Source of the DNA: Rhodococcus opacus
Lineage (GTDB): Bacteria > Actinomycetota > Actinomycetes > Mycobacteriales > Mycobacteriaceae
Length of the DNA stretch: 64,000 bases
Assembly (NCBI RefSeq): GCF_012396235.1
Contig: NZ_JAAXPA010000020.1
Location: forward strand, 1 to 64,000
Reading direction: 5' to 3'
Positions 17,517-26,502 of the stretch are shown one piece after another (the stretch's first letter is position 1; the number at the start of each line of letters is the position of its first letter). The notes beneath the pieces were generated by a model, which saw only the letters and a list, made by a program, of their open reading frames with translations, had not been told where the DNA came from and did no database searches. Both the position numbers and the translations under genes were made by a program.

Positions 17517-18466
17517 ATGTACGTCGACATGACCGCACCGACCGGGTTGGGTAACAGCCCACGCCTGGTGGTGCCGCGCCGGGACCGGCACGACTGGGTA
17601 CTGTTCGCCGACTGGTGCGAAGCCTGCGGCCACCGGGCACTACCCGCGCATCCGTCGGTGCTGGCGGAGTTCTTCGCCGACCATCCGGCGGCCGAGGGGA
17701 CGCAGCGTCGCCGGGCTACCGCGATCAACGCCGTTCACACCAGAGCCGGGTTGACGGCGCCGGGCCGCGCGGAGACGATCCGGCAGCTGCTGGGCACCGC
17801 GCGCGCCGACCGACTGGCCCGGGTCGGGGAGCGGGTGGCGCAGCTGGTGCCACAACTTCCGGTCACCGGGTGGCCGGGCGGGTTGTTCGGACGCCGCGAC
17901 GCTCTCCTGCTTACCCTGGCCGCAGCGGGGTTGGGTTTCGAGGAGATCGCCCGCCTGCGGCGCACCGACGTCACCGCCGAGCGCGACGCGCTCGTCTCAG
18001 GGCAGGGGAGGAGCACTGGGTGCGTGTCACCGCCGAATCCAGTGTCGAACCCACCGCCGTGTATCGGAATTGGGTAGAGGTGCTCGGTTTTCTGGACCGC
18101 TATCCGAGCACCCAACTTCTCGGCGGCCGCCCCATCGACCGGTGGGGCCACACCCCCTTCGATCCGACTCCGCTGACCGGACAATCCGTCGCCGCCCTGG
18201 TCCGGGCGCACCTGGCCGGCCAAGCACCGGTACACAAGCGGCCTCCGTCCAAGCCGCCCGCGACGCCCACACTCGAGAACACACCGCTCCCAGTCGTGGT
18301 CGATGTCGAACTCGACCAGGGCTACTACGACCGCGGCATCGCCGTCCGACGCAACGCCCACACCCACCTCGACGACGTCACCGACATCCTCGACGGCATC
18401 GAAGACGAAGCCGATAAACTCCTCGCTGACCTGCTCGCCATCCTCGACTGCACCGAAATCGACTGA
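17517..18466 (+). pseudogene. Recombinase-associated partner protein, frameshifted
   Basis: It starts at ATG 17517. The first frame has DWVLFADWCEACGHRALPAH, a SAM-like core-binding module, then LLLTLAAAGLGFEEIARLRR. This resembles the first catalytic block of tyrosine recombinases, but the expected G-L-R is G-L-G. Near 17995-18010, in a G-rich run, the frame slips. The next frame continues EEHWVRVTAESSVEPTAVYR through GGRPIDRWGHTPFDPTPLTG to an acidic helical end (LDGIEDEADKLLADLLAIL). One inserted G restores about 316 residues. It is probably the second member of a recombinase pair. Confidence 0.6.
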
Positions 18467-18723
18467 CGGAGTGCTCGATACACCCGACGATCGCCAACCG
18501 TAGTTCCTCACGGCTGCTCCAGCGGCGACGATCGAGGACATTGCGTCCGGTCGGGCACGCACCACGCGCTGGTCGAGGGCACCACACACGCCGTTTGTCC
18601 GACAGTGGATTGGGGCGGATACGTCGCGTAGAGCCGAGACAGCGACGATGATTCGTGGAGGTGGATCGGTGCGCGGAACGGGAACGAGCACCGGACCTGA
18701 TGCCACGACAGGAGGCAAAGACA

Positions 18724-19188
18724 ATGGGAAGCAATGAGCCAAGTCTCAGGGAACTCGCTGTCAACGAATGCTGGGCGCTGCTTCGTACCGAGAGTATTGG
18801 CCGTCTCGCTGTGTGGGTGGACGACCACCCGGATATCTTTCCCCTCAATTATGCGGTCGATCATGGAACCCTCGTGTTTCGATCCGGGAGAGGCACCAAG
18901 GTGTCCGCTGCGCTGTCAGATGCGCCGGTTGCGCTGGAAGTCGACGGCTACGAGGCTCCGTCGCGCGAAGCGTGGAGCGTGGTGATCAAGGGCCGTGCGG
19001 AGGGGATCCGTGAAATCGACGAGTTGATGGACACCGTGGATTTGCCACTCTTTCCGTGGCAGGCCGGGGCGAAGAACCTTTTCATCCGACTCGTTCCCAC
19101 CCATGTGTCCGGCCGCCGGTTTCCGGTTGTCGACCCGGCCATGTGGCAAACTCCCTTCTCGAACGTGCGACGTTCGCCTTCGGAGTAG
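18724..19188 (+). CDS. Pyridoxamine 5'-phosphate oxidase family flavin-binding protein
   Basis: 154 residues. ECWALLRTESIGRLAVWVDD, then IFPLNYAVDHGTLVFRSG and GTKVSAAL, are the classic split-barrel flavin/F420-binding half. KNLFIRLVPTHVSGRRF closes the barrel. Family members include weak nitroreductases and heme or flavin carriers; no substrate can be named. The start at 18724 has AGGAGG 9 bases upstream, better than the alternative at 18700. The gene is intact, unlike most neighbours. A shorter decayed relative lies at 6985. Confidence 0.88.
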   Translation: MGSNEPSLRELAVNECWALLRTESIGRLAVWVDDHPDIFPLNYAVDHGTLVFRSGRGTKVSAALSDAPVALEVDGYEAPSREAWSVVIKGRAEGIREIDELMDTVDLPLFPWQAGAKNLFIRLVPTHVSGRRFPVVDPAMWQTPFSNVRRSPSE

Positions 19189-19198
19189 CCGGTGTGGA

Positions 19199-19290
19199 CA
19201 GCACACCTACCCCGCCGGCCTTGAGGTGAACGTGGTGATAGACAACGGTTCCACGAACAAGACGCCGGTGGTCGAGCGGTTGGATGAGGT
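19199..19290 (+). pseudogene. Possible IS630-type transposase scrap
   Basis: The frame reads YPAGLEVNVVIDNGSTNKTP, resembling the D-N-x-x-x-H-K-x-P block of IS630 DDE transposases (here N-K instead of H-K). About 90 bases only. Low certainty. Confidence 0.3.
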
Positions 19291-19332
19291 TGCCGCTGAA
19301 GTGTGGATACCGGCGACGTCGCTGACGCGTTG

Positions 19333-20012
19333 TCATGTTCCGACGGTCCCGCGCGAACGGAGCGCACCCAACTCCCGGTACACGTCGGCGGACTCCTTCG
19401 ATGTGTACGGGGTCCCGTTGACGCCCTTCGGTGTGTCAAGCGGCCGGTGCGATTGCCGGGTGACTCGATCGCAGTCTTTGAGGAGGTAGAGGATCTCGCG
19501 GGCGATGAAGCGTTTGAGGCATCGCAGGATTTCGGGATTGGAGTGCCCGAAAGCACGTTTGCGAGCGACGTAAGCCTGGGTCTTTGGATCCATGCGCCAT
19601 CGGCTGACGGCGATCATGTGCAGCGCCGAGTTCGCAGCTCTGTCATCGCCGCGGTTGTGGCGATGACGGGTGGTCATCCCGGAGGACGCCGGGAGCGGGG
19701 CGGCACCGCACAGCATGGCGAAAGACGCCTCCGAGGTCAGCCCCTCAGGGTTGGCGCCGGCAGTGATGAGTAACTGGGCAGCGGACTGGTAACCGACTCC
19801 GACGCGCTCGAGAAGGGTGGGCTCCAGTTCGTCGACGAGGGCGTGAATGGGGCGGTCGAGGTCGGCGATCTCATCGTGCAGTTCCAGGTATCGGCGGGCG
19901 AGGTGCTTGAGTGCGATCTTGGTGGCAGTGGTCGGGTCGCGGAAGCCGGTCAGGTCGGGCCGCCAGGCGGCGAGGGTGCGGATCAGCTGCATGCGGGACA
20001 GGTTGCGGATCT
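19333..20012 (-). mobile_element. IS110-type transposase, C-terminal half
   Basis: The complement reads IRNLSRMQLIRTLAAWRPDL, then HDEIADLDRPIHALVDELEP, the helix-hairpin region VGVGYQSAAQLLITAGANP, and the catalytic-serine block PASSGMTTRHRHNRGDDRAA. KRFIAREILYLL closes it. This is the transposase_20 half of IS110 family DEDD/serine transposases. It has no start of its own. The matching N-terminal half lies next to it on the opposite strand. No imperfect terminal repeats are expected for this family. Confidence 0.8.
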
Positions 20013-20057
20013 GCTTCACCGCGACCGCGCCGAACCGCAAGTGGGTGGCCGATCTGA
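20013..20057 (+). mobile_element. IS3-type OrfB scar between the IS110 halves
   Basis: About 45 bases read FTATAPNRKWVADLTRIAA, matching the IS3-family OrfB segment F-x-A-x-A-P-N-R-x-W-V-A-D-L-T that leads into the DDE domain. It separates the two IS110 halves exactly at their junction. Confidence 0.6.
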
Positions 20058-20470
20058 CGCGGATTGCCGCGACCGAATTCTTCTCCACCACCCGCGCTGG
20101 CTATCGGGCCGTGCTGCGCTGGATGCGCAGCCACGGCGACCTCGCCCGGATCGGCGTCGAGTGCACCGGCTCCTACGGTGCCGGACGGCTCCGATTTGTC
20201 GACAATGCCGGGCTCGAGGTCCGCGAGGTCACCGCACCCGACAGGTCTGATCGACGACGCCGCGGCAAGGATGACACCATCGACGCCGAGAACGCCGCAC
20301 ACGCCGCGTTCGCCCAGATCAGAACCGTCACACCGAAACCCCGCGACGGAATGGTCGAGTCGCTGCGGGTCCTACAGGTCACCCGCAAGACCGCCATTTC
20401 GGCCCGTAGGGTTGCACTCCAGATGATCAAGTCGCAAGTCATCTCAGCGCCCGAGGAACTGCGCGATCTC
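20058..20470 (+). mobile_element. IS110-type transposase, N-terminal half, inverted relative to its C-terminus
   Basis: The frame reads TRAGYRAVLRWMRSHGDLAR, IGVECTGSYGAG (catalytic Glu), KDDTIDAENAAHAAFA (catalytic Asp pair) and KSQVISAPEELRDL. These are the RuvC-like DEDD half of IS110. The first Asp block (xGVDTHKD) is missing. It ends at the residue position where the opposite-strand half begins (E-L-R-D | Q-I-R-N-L-S-R-M), so both derive from one transposase or two near-identical copies. See findings. Confidence 0.75.
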
Positions 20471-20618
20471 CCGGTCCAGCAGGTCCGGTGCGGCGGTATG
20501 CCGCGGGTTCTGTTTCGTCGACCCGCCCTTCCAGTCTTTGCGTAGGTAGGCGCCGCGGCGATGGTCGTGGTCTTTGGGTCGGGGGTGCCTCGCGGCATCA
20601 GTACTGTCGGTGACGGTG

Positions 20619-20900
20619 GGCAGCACGGGGCAGCGGCGAGCCGATCGGGCGCTGGTCGCCGCTTATCACGAGGCCCGGCTGGGTGAGCTGATCGAGTGTG
20701 CCGCAGCCGAGCTCGAGCGCGCCCGCCGGCGACGTGGACGCGTTCACCGTCGATGAGGCACTGCACCACTATCACCTCGTGGCGAAGGAACTGTGGAAGT
20801 TCTGCTGCTCGAGTTCACCGCGCGTGTGTTGGAAAGACTCGTGGCTGACGGCGAGATGATCGACTGGTGGGAGCGCGCCACGCCTCGCCGCCGGGAGTAG
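20619..20900 (+). pseudogene. Conserved actinobacterial hypothetical protein, multiply frameshifted
   Basis: Three frames in succession give RADRALVAAYHEARLGELIE, then GDVDAFTVDEALHHYHLVAK, then TARVLERLVADGEMIDWWER. Joined, they rebuild a roughly 90-residue helical protein (R-A-L..A-Y-H-E..D-E-x-x-H-x-Y-H..E-L-W-K..D-W-W) that I recall as a frequent hypothetical beside actinobacterial mobile DNA. At least two indels are needed, so it is dead. Function unknown. Confidence 0.5.
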
Positions 20901-21267
20901 TACGTGTCCGCGGCGCTCCGCGCGTCGACGTGAGGGTCGGTGCGAGCCGGGGACGGTGAAGGCCTGCCGCCGTAGTGTGGTCAGCGCCGCTCGCTCCCGT
21001 TCTCGGGCGGCCTCGACCTCCGTCGGCCGGTGCCGTATCTGATCGACGCCGCGCATCGCACGGTGGCGGTCACCACGATCTGCCACCGCGCGGATGCTTA
21101 TCGATCCTCTTCCTGGCTGCAGGGATCGACCGGATCCCGGCGAAAGTCGGCCGGAGCGCGAGTCACGATCCCGCGGCGGCGTGTGCCGCTCCGGCTTTTC
21201 GGTGGCACTACTGCAGGTCGCTGGTGACCAGGCAATTCCTTACAACACCCATCACTGGATCTGCGGT
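20901..21267. other. Stretch with a toxin scrap only
   Basis: About 370 bases with no intact gene. The only recognisable item is the RelE-like segment listed separately. A complement segment near 20950-21010 (EVEAARERERAALTTLRRQA) looks protein-like but has no assigned family. Confidence 0.35.
21030..21110 (+). pseudogene. RelE/ParE toxin C-terminal scrap
   Basis: VPYLIDAAHRTVAVTTICHR followed by ADAYR matches the last strands of RelE/ParE toxins (V-x-Y-x-I-D..x-x-x-V-x-V-x-x-I-x-H-R-x-D-x-Y-R). No start or upstream half is present. Confidence 0.45.
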
Positions 21268-22413
21268 TCACACGCCTGCCCGGTCGAGGCGTTCGATGAG
21301 GCGTGGTTTGCGCGCGTGCGTGTGACGTAGTGCCAGGCAGCGCTGGGTGAAGGCGTCACGTCGGCCGTCGCGTTCGGCGAGCGTCTGCAGTTCGGTGAGC
21401 AGTGCGGCGGCGGCGTCATACTCGCGGGGTTTGCGGGTGGCGATCATCGCGTCGATCTGCGACCACGTGGCCTCCTCGTCGCGGGCCAGCTCGTCGATTC
21501 GTTTCTCGCGGGCGAGGGAACGGTCCTGCTGCCGTCGGGCTTGCTGCTCGGCACGCCGGGCGGCCATCCGGCGCTCGCGGTCGCCCCGGCGACGGCGTGC
21601 GGCGTCGAGAAGATCGGCCACGGTTCGGCGAGGTGGGGATGCGATGGGTGTGCTGTGTTCGTTGTGGAACCTGCGCAGCATTTCCGCCCGTACGGTCACG
21701 GCGTGGTCTTCGGCGACCCGCAGCAGGAGCCGGTTCTTCTCGGCAACGGGCAGGTCCTGCACCCAGGCGGCGAGGTGGCCGGGGACGTCGGTGGTCTCGG
21801 CGAGTGGTGCGCTGGTCTGGGCCGCGATGGCGAGCAGGTCGTCGTCGACGCGGAGGAAGTCGGCCAGGGCGCGCTGCGCCGCGGTGAGCGCGGCCAATCC
21901 GGGCGGCACGGGTGGCTCCAGATCCTGATCGGCGTATTCGTCTGTTTCCGCGGTGCCGTGGCCGGCCAGCCAGGCGAGGTGGAGCGGCCGGAGATCGCCC
22001 GCGGCGAGTTCGGCGCGGACTCCGACGATGGCGGACAACGGTGGGCAGGCGTCAGGATCGAAGTCGCCGGCCTCGTCCTCGCTGGTCAGGTCGAGCACGA
22101 GGTATTCGCCTGTGGTCCAGGCCGTTACCTGGTCGCCGACGCAATAGTCCCGGGCGACGTCGATGTCGAGCAGGCCGCGCGGTAGGCGGAGCATGATCCG
22201 CTGTGTCCCCCAGTTCGCCAGATAGAGGTGTGCGTCGTAGTAGCGCTCCATCATCCGGTTCGGGTCGCCCCGAAAGTTGCCCCAGTGGTACTCGTTGACG
22301 AAGCTGGTGGCCGTGATCCGCGCGCGGGTGGACAGTGAACGGACTTCGGCCCGTTGGCGATCGTCCAGCGGCCGGTCGATGGCGAGGAATTCGTAGTACT
22401 GGTACTCACTCAT
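21268..22413 (-). CDS. Conserved hypothetical protein with coiled coil
   Basis: 381 residues. The N-terminal half opens SEYQYYEFLAIDRPLDDRQR, includes TSFVNEYHWGNFRGDP and RIMLRLPRGLLD, and looks globular. Residues about 270-350 are a highly charged Arg/Glu/Gln coiled coil (RRMAARRAEQQARRQQDRSL). This architecture occurs widely in bacteria as an uncharacterised gene, which I know only as hypothetical. Its start overlaps the stop of the gene upstream by ATGA, so the two are translationally coupled and their products may work together. Intact. Confidence 0.85.
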   Translation of the reverse strand: MSEYQYYEFLAIDRPLDDRQRAEVRSLSTRARITATSFVNEYHWGNFRGDPNRMMERYYDAHLYLANWGTQRIMLRLPRGLLDIDVARDYCVGDQVTAWTTGEYLVLDLTSEDEAGDFDPDACPPLSAIVGVRAELAAGDLRPLHLAWLAGHGTAETDEYADQDLEPPVPPGLAALTAAQRALADFLRVDDDLLAIAAQTSAPLAETTDVPGHLAAWVQDLPVAEKNRLLLRVAEDHAVTVRAEMLRRFHNEHSTPIASPPRRTVADLLDAARRRRGDRERRMAARRAEQQARRQQDRSLAREKRIDELARDEEATWSQIDAMIATRKPREYDAAAALLTELQTLAERDGRRDAFTQRCLALRHTHARKPRLIERLDRAGV

Positions 22414-22760
22414 CGCCCATCCAATTGATCGGCGCGGTCAAACGGTTTCGCCCGGAAGCCGGAGTCGTCTCCCCGATGGATGAATAGGTGTCCCTCGAGC
22501 GTTGCGTCGCCCACCAGAACGGCCCAGCCGCGCCCGCTGACCTGGTCGCCTTCGTCGTCGCCGTCCCAGCTGAACTCCACGGTGGTGCGGCCGTCGTGTT
22601 CGGTGGTCCGGCAATCCATCCAGCCGCGGACGGCGATGAAGCCGAACTGGCCGGTCCCGTTGCCGGCGAACTCGATGAAGCCAGGTTCGACGAGGTCGAT
22701 GGCGTCGCGGTCCCACATGTCCATCTGCACGATCCGCCATCGACCGGTCAGGCGCCGCAT
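22410..22760 (-). CDS. Conserved hypothetical protein (RWRI-MDMWD family)
   Basis: 116 residues starting at ATG 22760 with GGGAGGA 3 bases upstream. MRRLTGRWRIVQMDMWDRDA, GFIEFAGNGTGQFGFIAVRG, then EFSWDGDDEGDQVSGRGWA and GHLFIHRGDDSGF are conserved blocks of a widespread small beta-rich protein of unknown function. It is the first gene of a two-gene operon with the coiled-coil protein, overlapping it by four bases. Intact, with good codon usage. Confidence 0.8.
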   Translation of the reverse strand: MRRLTGRWRIVQMDMWDRDAIDLVEPGFIEFAGNGTGQFGFIAVRGWMDCRTTEHDGRTTVEFSWDGDDEGDQVSGRGWAVLVGDATLEGHLFIHRGDDSGFRAKPFDRADQLDGR

Positions 22761-23084
22761 GGTCCTCCCATCATCTGTCGGCATACACGGTGTCAGGGTA
22801 GCCACCGCAGGGGTCGGTGTGCTGCGTCGGGGCTGCGCCGACCGGTGGCGCACTACTTGCCAGCCCGCTCGGCGCAGGGCAAGCGTCACGCCGTTGGTGT
22901 GCACCGAAAGCCACGGACCAACGCGCCCCGCCGACGATGCTGCTGTGATCGCAGCCCGCACGCACCGGTCCTTCCGAGGTGCGTGACCGGGATGTCCTGT
23001 TTCCGTGTGCTTTCGGTGGTGGTCCTGGGAGTTGCTGGGGGTGGGGTGTGCGGCTACGACGGCGCGGCGGGACCGGTGTCGGGT
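22761..23084. other. Intergenic stretch with tail of a decayed gene
   Basis: About 320 bases upstream of the two-gene operon. The complement still holds shifted frames from the neighbouring pRiA4b-like gene and then arginine-rich noise. A promoter for the operon should lie here but was not located. Confidence 0.35.
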
Positions 23085-24220
23085 GCGTATCGCCCTGACG
23101 CCCACCACGGCGGTGTGGGCAGGGCGCGGCCAGGTAGCGGCGGAGCGACTCCGGGTCGTCGCGGAGGGCGGCCCCATTCTTGGTGAGCAACAGCTGCCCG
23201 CGGTATCTGCGCAGCAGTCTCAGCTGCGCAGCGGTTTCGCGGAGGTCGAAAACCGGTGCGGTGGTGTCCTCCCGGGTGCAGGTGCCGATCCATCGCCGCG
23301 GTCCCCACCGTCGGCGGGAGAAACCCGGCGGCGGTCAGCCGGATGCCTGGCGCGCCTACCCGGTTGGGCAGCCACCCCACCGCCGTTGCCGCGGGCTGGA
23401 AGTGCCGGTCACCGCCCTCGGGATTCGGCACCGGGAGTGCCGCGAGATCACGCAGGCCGGCGTTGGTCTCCTCAACAGAGAAGTAGGTGGGGTCGAAATC
23501 GTCGGGCACCGCCTCGTGGGCGATCGTCGGGTCCTGCAGGAGGTTGAGGTATCCCCAGATACCGCCGCAGTCCTCCGGTGGGCAGGCGCGGGCACCGCCG
23601 ACGCAGAGCGCGGGCGGGTCGTCGCCGATCTGGGACAGCGCCTTCTCCACGACGAGGGTGTGTTCCCATCCGTCACCGAAGTCGGACCGGTAGAACAGCC
23701 GGTCCGTCGGTTTCGCGAGAAGTTCATCGAGGCGCACCCGGTTCTCCAGGACCCCGTCGGCGCCGTCGTCGAGCATGAACTTCATGTGGAACTGCTCGGC
23801 GAATCGGTCCATCTTGTTCTCCCCGACCAGGAATTGGTGCAGATGGCTGTCGGTCCATCCCATGGCCTGCTGCGGTACGGCGTGCAGCTCGTCGAGCATC
23901 AACTCCGAGGACAGCAGCAGTCGCCGCCAGATCGGTGGCTTCGCGTCTTCCAGATCGACCCTGACCTGGTAGGTGACCGGCTGGGACTGCCGAGCGCGTG
24001 CACGAGTGGATCTGGCCAGGCCGGTCAAGGCTAGTACGGCACCGTCGCAGGGGACGGGCGATGCGGCCGTGCACAGCATCGACGAGGTCGTCGCCGGTGG
24101 CCGGATCATCGACCGCGTCCGCCGAATCCGGAAAGGTCGCCAACCGGGTCCACGCAGACGTGGCTGTGGCCCTTCTCTCGGCATCTCCGACGGAATCCTC
24201 AACGCCATGACGTTGGCCAC
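23085..24220 (-). pseudogene. Plasmid pRiA4b ORF-3-like protein, C-terminally frameshifted
   Basis: Residues from about 80 read QPVTYQVRVDLEDAKPPIWR, then MGWTDSHLHQFLVGENKMD and DFGDGWEHTLVVEKAL, with the Cys-rich ACPPEDCGGIWGY. This is the full pRiA4b ORF-3-like domain. After IRLTAAGFLPP the frame is lost. Remnants of the family tail appear in other frames (TKNGAALRDDPESLRRYLA near 23130-23190). Two or more indels are needed. The domain itself is intact, so a shortened product could be made. Function unknown; the family is common on plasmids. Confidence 0.75.
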
Positions 24221-24647
24221 CTCGACCGAGCCGCACGGATTCGCGGTGACCCCCTATTCTGGCGCTGCGCACGGGAATACGACGGAAATCACCGCCATAT
24301 ACACCGGTTACCGAACCCGCGCAGTGGCGGGGCACGTTGGCGTGTGCCGTGTCCACGGGCCGCGGGCTGGCGTGGGCGGCTGCGACGTCGTCACCGTGGC
24401 AGTCCGAGTGATCGCGGGATTCGGAAGCCGGTCGTGTGCCAATTCGCTGCACTCACCTGACCTCGGCCGCGTCGCTTGGGGATGCTCTCGTTCCCGGCCG
24501 GCCGTGTTCTGGGTGGGCGGGGTGGCGCCGCCACTGAGCCTGCAGCCTCCCGCTGCGAAGCCTCCGCGGCGGGTAGTGGCGCTTCACCTTCGGGATCTCA
24601 CGCTCGCGGATGCGCCGACGCAGTGGTCGGTTACCCTCGTCAGTCAG

Positions 24648-24680
24648 CTAACAGTAAGGTAGTCTGTTAGTTACTGTTAG
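24648..24680 (+). promoter_or_regulatory. Inverted-repeat operator of the RES toxin-antitoxin operon
   Basis: CTAACAGTAA (24648-24657) and TTACTGTTAG (24671-24680) are exact inverted copies separated by 13 bases. A further TGTTAG half lies within the spacer (24665-24670). The right arm runs directly into the ribosome site TTAGGAGG. The position fits autoregulation by the HTH antitoxin at the operon promoter. Confidence 0.65.
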
Positions 24681-24692
24681 GAGGTGTTGGTG

Positions 24693-25292
24693 GTGGGCAC
24701 GATCGATGACCGTTACCTCGCCGGTGACGTCGACTTCGAGGCCGCGGTGGGGGAGGCGCTCGGCACCCCGGTCTCGCGGGAAACCATGCTGCCGCTGCTG
24801 CATGCGCTGGCCCGCGGGGCGCACCCGAACGCCCAGCTCAGCGACCACGACGCCGCCTTGTATGACGCTGCCGGGTTCACCGAGGACCCACTCGCCCCGG
24901 CCGCTGCGGCCGCCGAGCGGGAACAACGCATGCGCGGGCTCACCGCGACCGCCAAGACGGTCGAGGAGGCGGCCGGTCTGCTCGGGGTGTCGACCTCCCG
25001 GATCCGCCAGCGCGCAGCGGCGGGCAGTGTGTGGTCGATCAAGGTCGGCAACAAACTGCTGCTACCCGCGGTGCAGTTCAACGGTGAGGAGATGGTGCCG
25101 AACCTCGACCGCATCCTGACGATGCTCCCGGACGGGTTGCATCCCCTTGCGCTCGAGCGAGCCCTGACCGACCCTCGTGCCGATCTGATGCTGGACGCAA
25201 GCCCGGTGTCGGTCATCGACTGGCTCACCAGCGGCGGCGACGTCAAAACCGCACTAGAAGTGATCACCCAAATCAAATGGGAGGCAGCGTAA
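24693..25292 (+). CDS. HTH antitoxin of a RES-type toxin-antitoxin pair
   Basis: About 199 residues. The helix-turn-helix KTVEEAAGLLGVSTSRIRQR at about 88-107 is excisionase/MerR-like and is followed by a short wing. The C-terminal third (HPLALERALTDPRADLMLDA then SVIDWLTSGG) resembles the toxin-binding part of RES/Xre antitoxins, with W-L near the end. GTG 24693 is preferred because GGAGG lies 8 bases before it; in-frame starts at 24684-24690 are alternatives. TAA is immediately followed by the toxin start. It should neutralise the toxin and repress the operon. Confidence 0.75.
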   Translation: MGTIDDRYLAGDVDFEAAVGEALGTPVSRETMLPLLHALARGAHPNAQLSDHDAALYDAAGFTEDPLAPAAAAAEREQRMRGLTATAKTVEEAAGLLGVSTSRIRQRAAAGSVWSIKVGNKLLLPAVQFNGEEMVPNLDRILTMLPDGLHPLALERALTDPRADLMLDASPVSVIDWLTSGGDVKTALEVITQIKWEAA

Positions 25293-25937
25293 GTGGCGCG
25301 GATGCTCCCGCACCCTCCGACCGTCGACGGCCTTTCCCACCACGGCATCCGCGACAACGAATACGCCATCGTCCCCACCACCGACATCCTCTGGCGGGTG
25401 CACCGCACCACCAGCAGCCACGCGCTCGCCTGGAACGAGCTCCGCACGTATGGCCCGGTGCTGCGCTTCGACCCGCACCCACTCCCGCGCGGTGACCACC
25501 CGGGGCACGGGGTCTGGTACGGGGCCACCGATGTGCACGGTGCGCTCGCGGAAGCATTCCAGGCCACCCGCACGATCGACCGGGTGCAGGAGACGCCGTA
25601 TCTGACCGGGCTTCATCCGGCGCGGGAACTGCGGCTCCTCGACGTCGGCGGGTTCGGGGCCGGCCGCTGGCCGACCCCGGTCGGTGGCACCTTCGCCCTC
25701 GATTCCGCGGCGCACGGCATCACCCAGCGATGGGCCCGCACCATTGCGGCCGCGCACCCCGGGCTCGATGGACTGCTGTACCGGGGTCGATTTTCCGGGG
25801 GCCCGTGCGCAGCGCTGTTCCCCCCGGCCGCCGACGCCTTCCCCGTGCGGCCGGCGACGTCGAACCCGCTCGCGCATCCCGGCCTGCAACGCCGTCTCGC
25901 CGCGGCCGCGGAGGCGCTCGGCTACACCCTCGTCTGA
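25293..25937 (+). CDS. RES domain toxin (NAD+-degrading type)
   Basis: 214 residues, beginning with a GTG directly after the antitoxin stop and with GGAGG just upstream. The RES triad can be placed: Arg35 in ILWRVHRTT, Glu87 in GALAEAFQ and Ser138 in FALDSAAHG. RLLDVGG and DGLLYRGRF lie between and after. RES toxins of the MbcT/ParT class break down NAD+ or ADP-ribosylate targets, stopping growth when the antitoxin decays. The gene is intact and the pair probably functional; the exact chemistry is inferred from family. Confidence 0.85.
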   Translation: MARMLPHPPTVDGLSHHGIRDNEYAIVPTTDILWRVHRTTSSHALAWNELRTYGPVLRFDPHPLPRGDHPGHGVWYGATDVHGALAEAFQATRTIDRVQETPYLTGLHPARELRLLDVGGFGAGRWPTPVGGTFALDSAAHGITQRWARTIAAAHPGLDGLLYRGRFSGGPCAALFPPAADAFPVRPATSNPLAHPGLQRRLAAAAEALGYTLV

Positions 25938-26043
25938 GGTGCGCCGTGGGGTGATCCTGGAAAGTGGGTGGCGTCGTTGACGACGCCAGGCCTCCGTTGC
26001 GGTTGTTTCGTTTGTTGCGTATATCTCGTTTGGGAGGTGCGCG

Positions 26044-26480
26044 ATGTCCGCAGCACATGATCAGCCGACCGTGGTCGAGCAGGAGCAGGCCCGGCAGGCT
26101 CTGCAGTTGCTTCGTGATGTCGGGCCGGCGGGGGACACCCTCGATGTGACCGTGGCAGGTACCGCGGAGTCGGTGCATCTTCCTCGGGCGGTGCTCGATC
26201 TGATCCGCGAGGTGTTGGCGAATATGGCCGCGGGGCAGGGGGTCACCGTCGTCCCGGCGCACGCGGAGCTGACGACCCAGCAGGCCGCGCAGATGCTCAA
26301 TGTCTCGCGCCCGCATGTGATCAAGCTCCTCGACGAGGGGCATGTCGAGTACCGAATGGTCGGCCGGCATCGCCGGATCCTCGGATCCTCTCTGCTCGCC
26401 TATCAGCGGACGCAGCTGGGGCCTCGCGTGACGCCGCGGAGGAGCTGGCGGCCCTAACGGAAGACCTCGGGCTGTACTGA
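26044..26480 (+). pseudogene. Excisionase-type HTH antitoxin with late frameshift
   Basis: It starts MSAAHDQPTVVEQEQARQAL at ATG 26044 behind GGGAGGTG. ELTTQQAAQMLNVSRPHVIK then LLDEGHVEYRMVGRHRRI is the excisionase-like HTH of VapB-type antitoxins. The open frame ends at 26457 with YQRTQLGPRV. A one-base shift in the GGGG run gives the expected tail SRDAAEELAALTEDLGLY with a stop at 26480. The usual partner, a PIN toxin starting right there, is gone; only about ten codons of a start-like frame remain. The HTH is intact, so residual DNA binding is possible. Confidence 0.65.
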
Positions 26481-26502
26481 GGTGACCTTCACCGAGCTTC
26501 TG

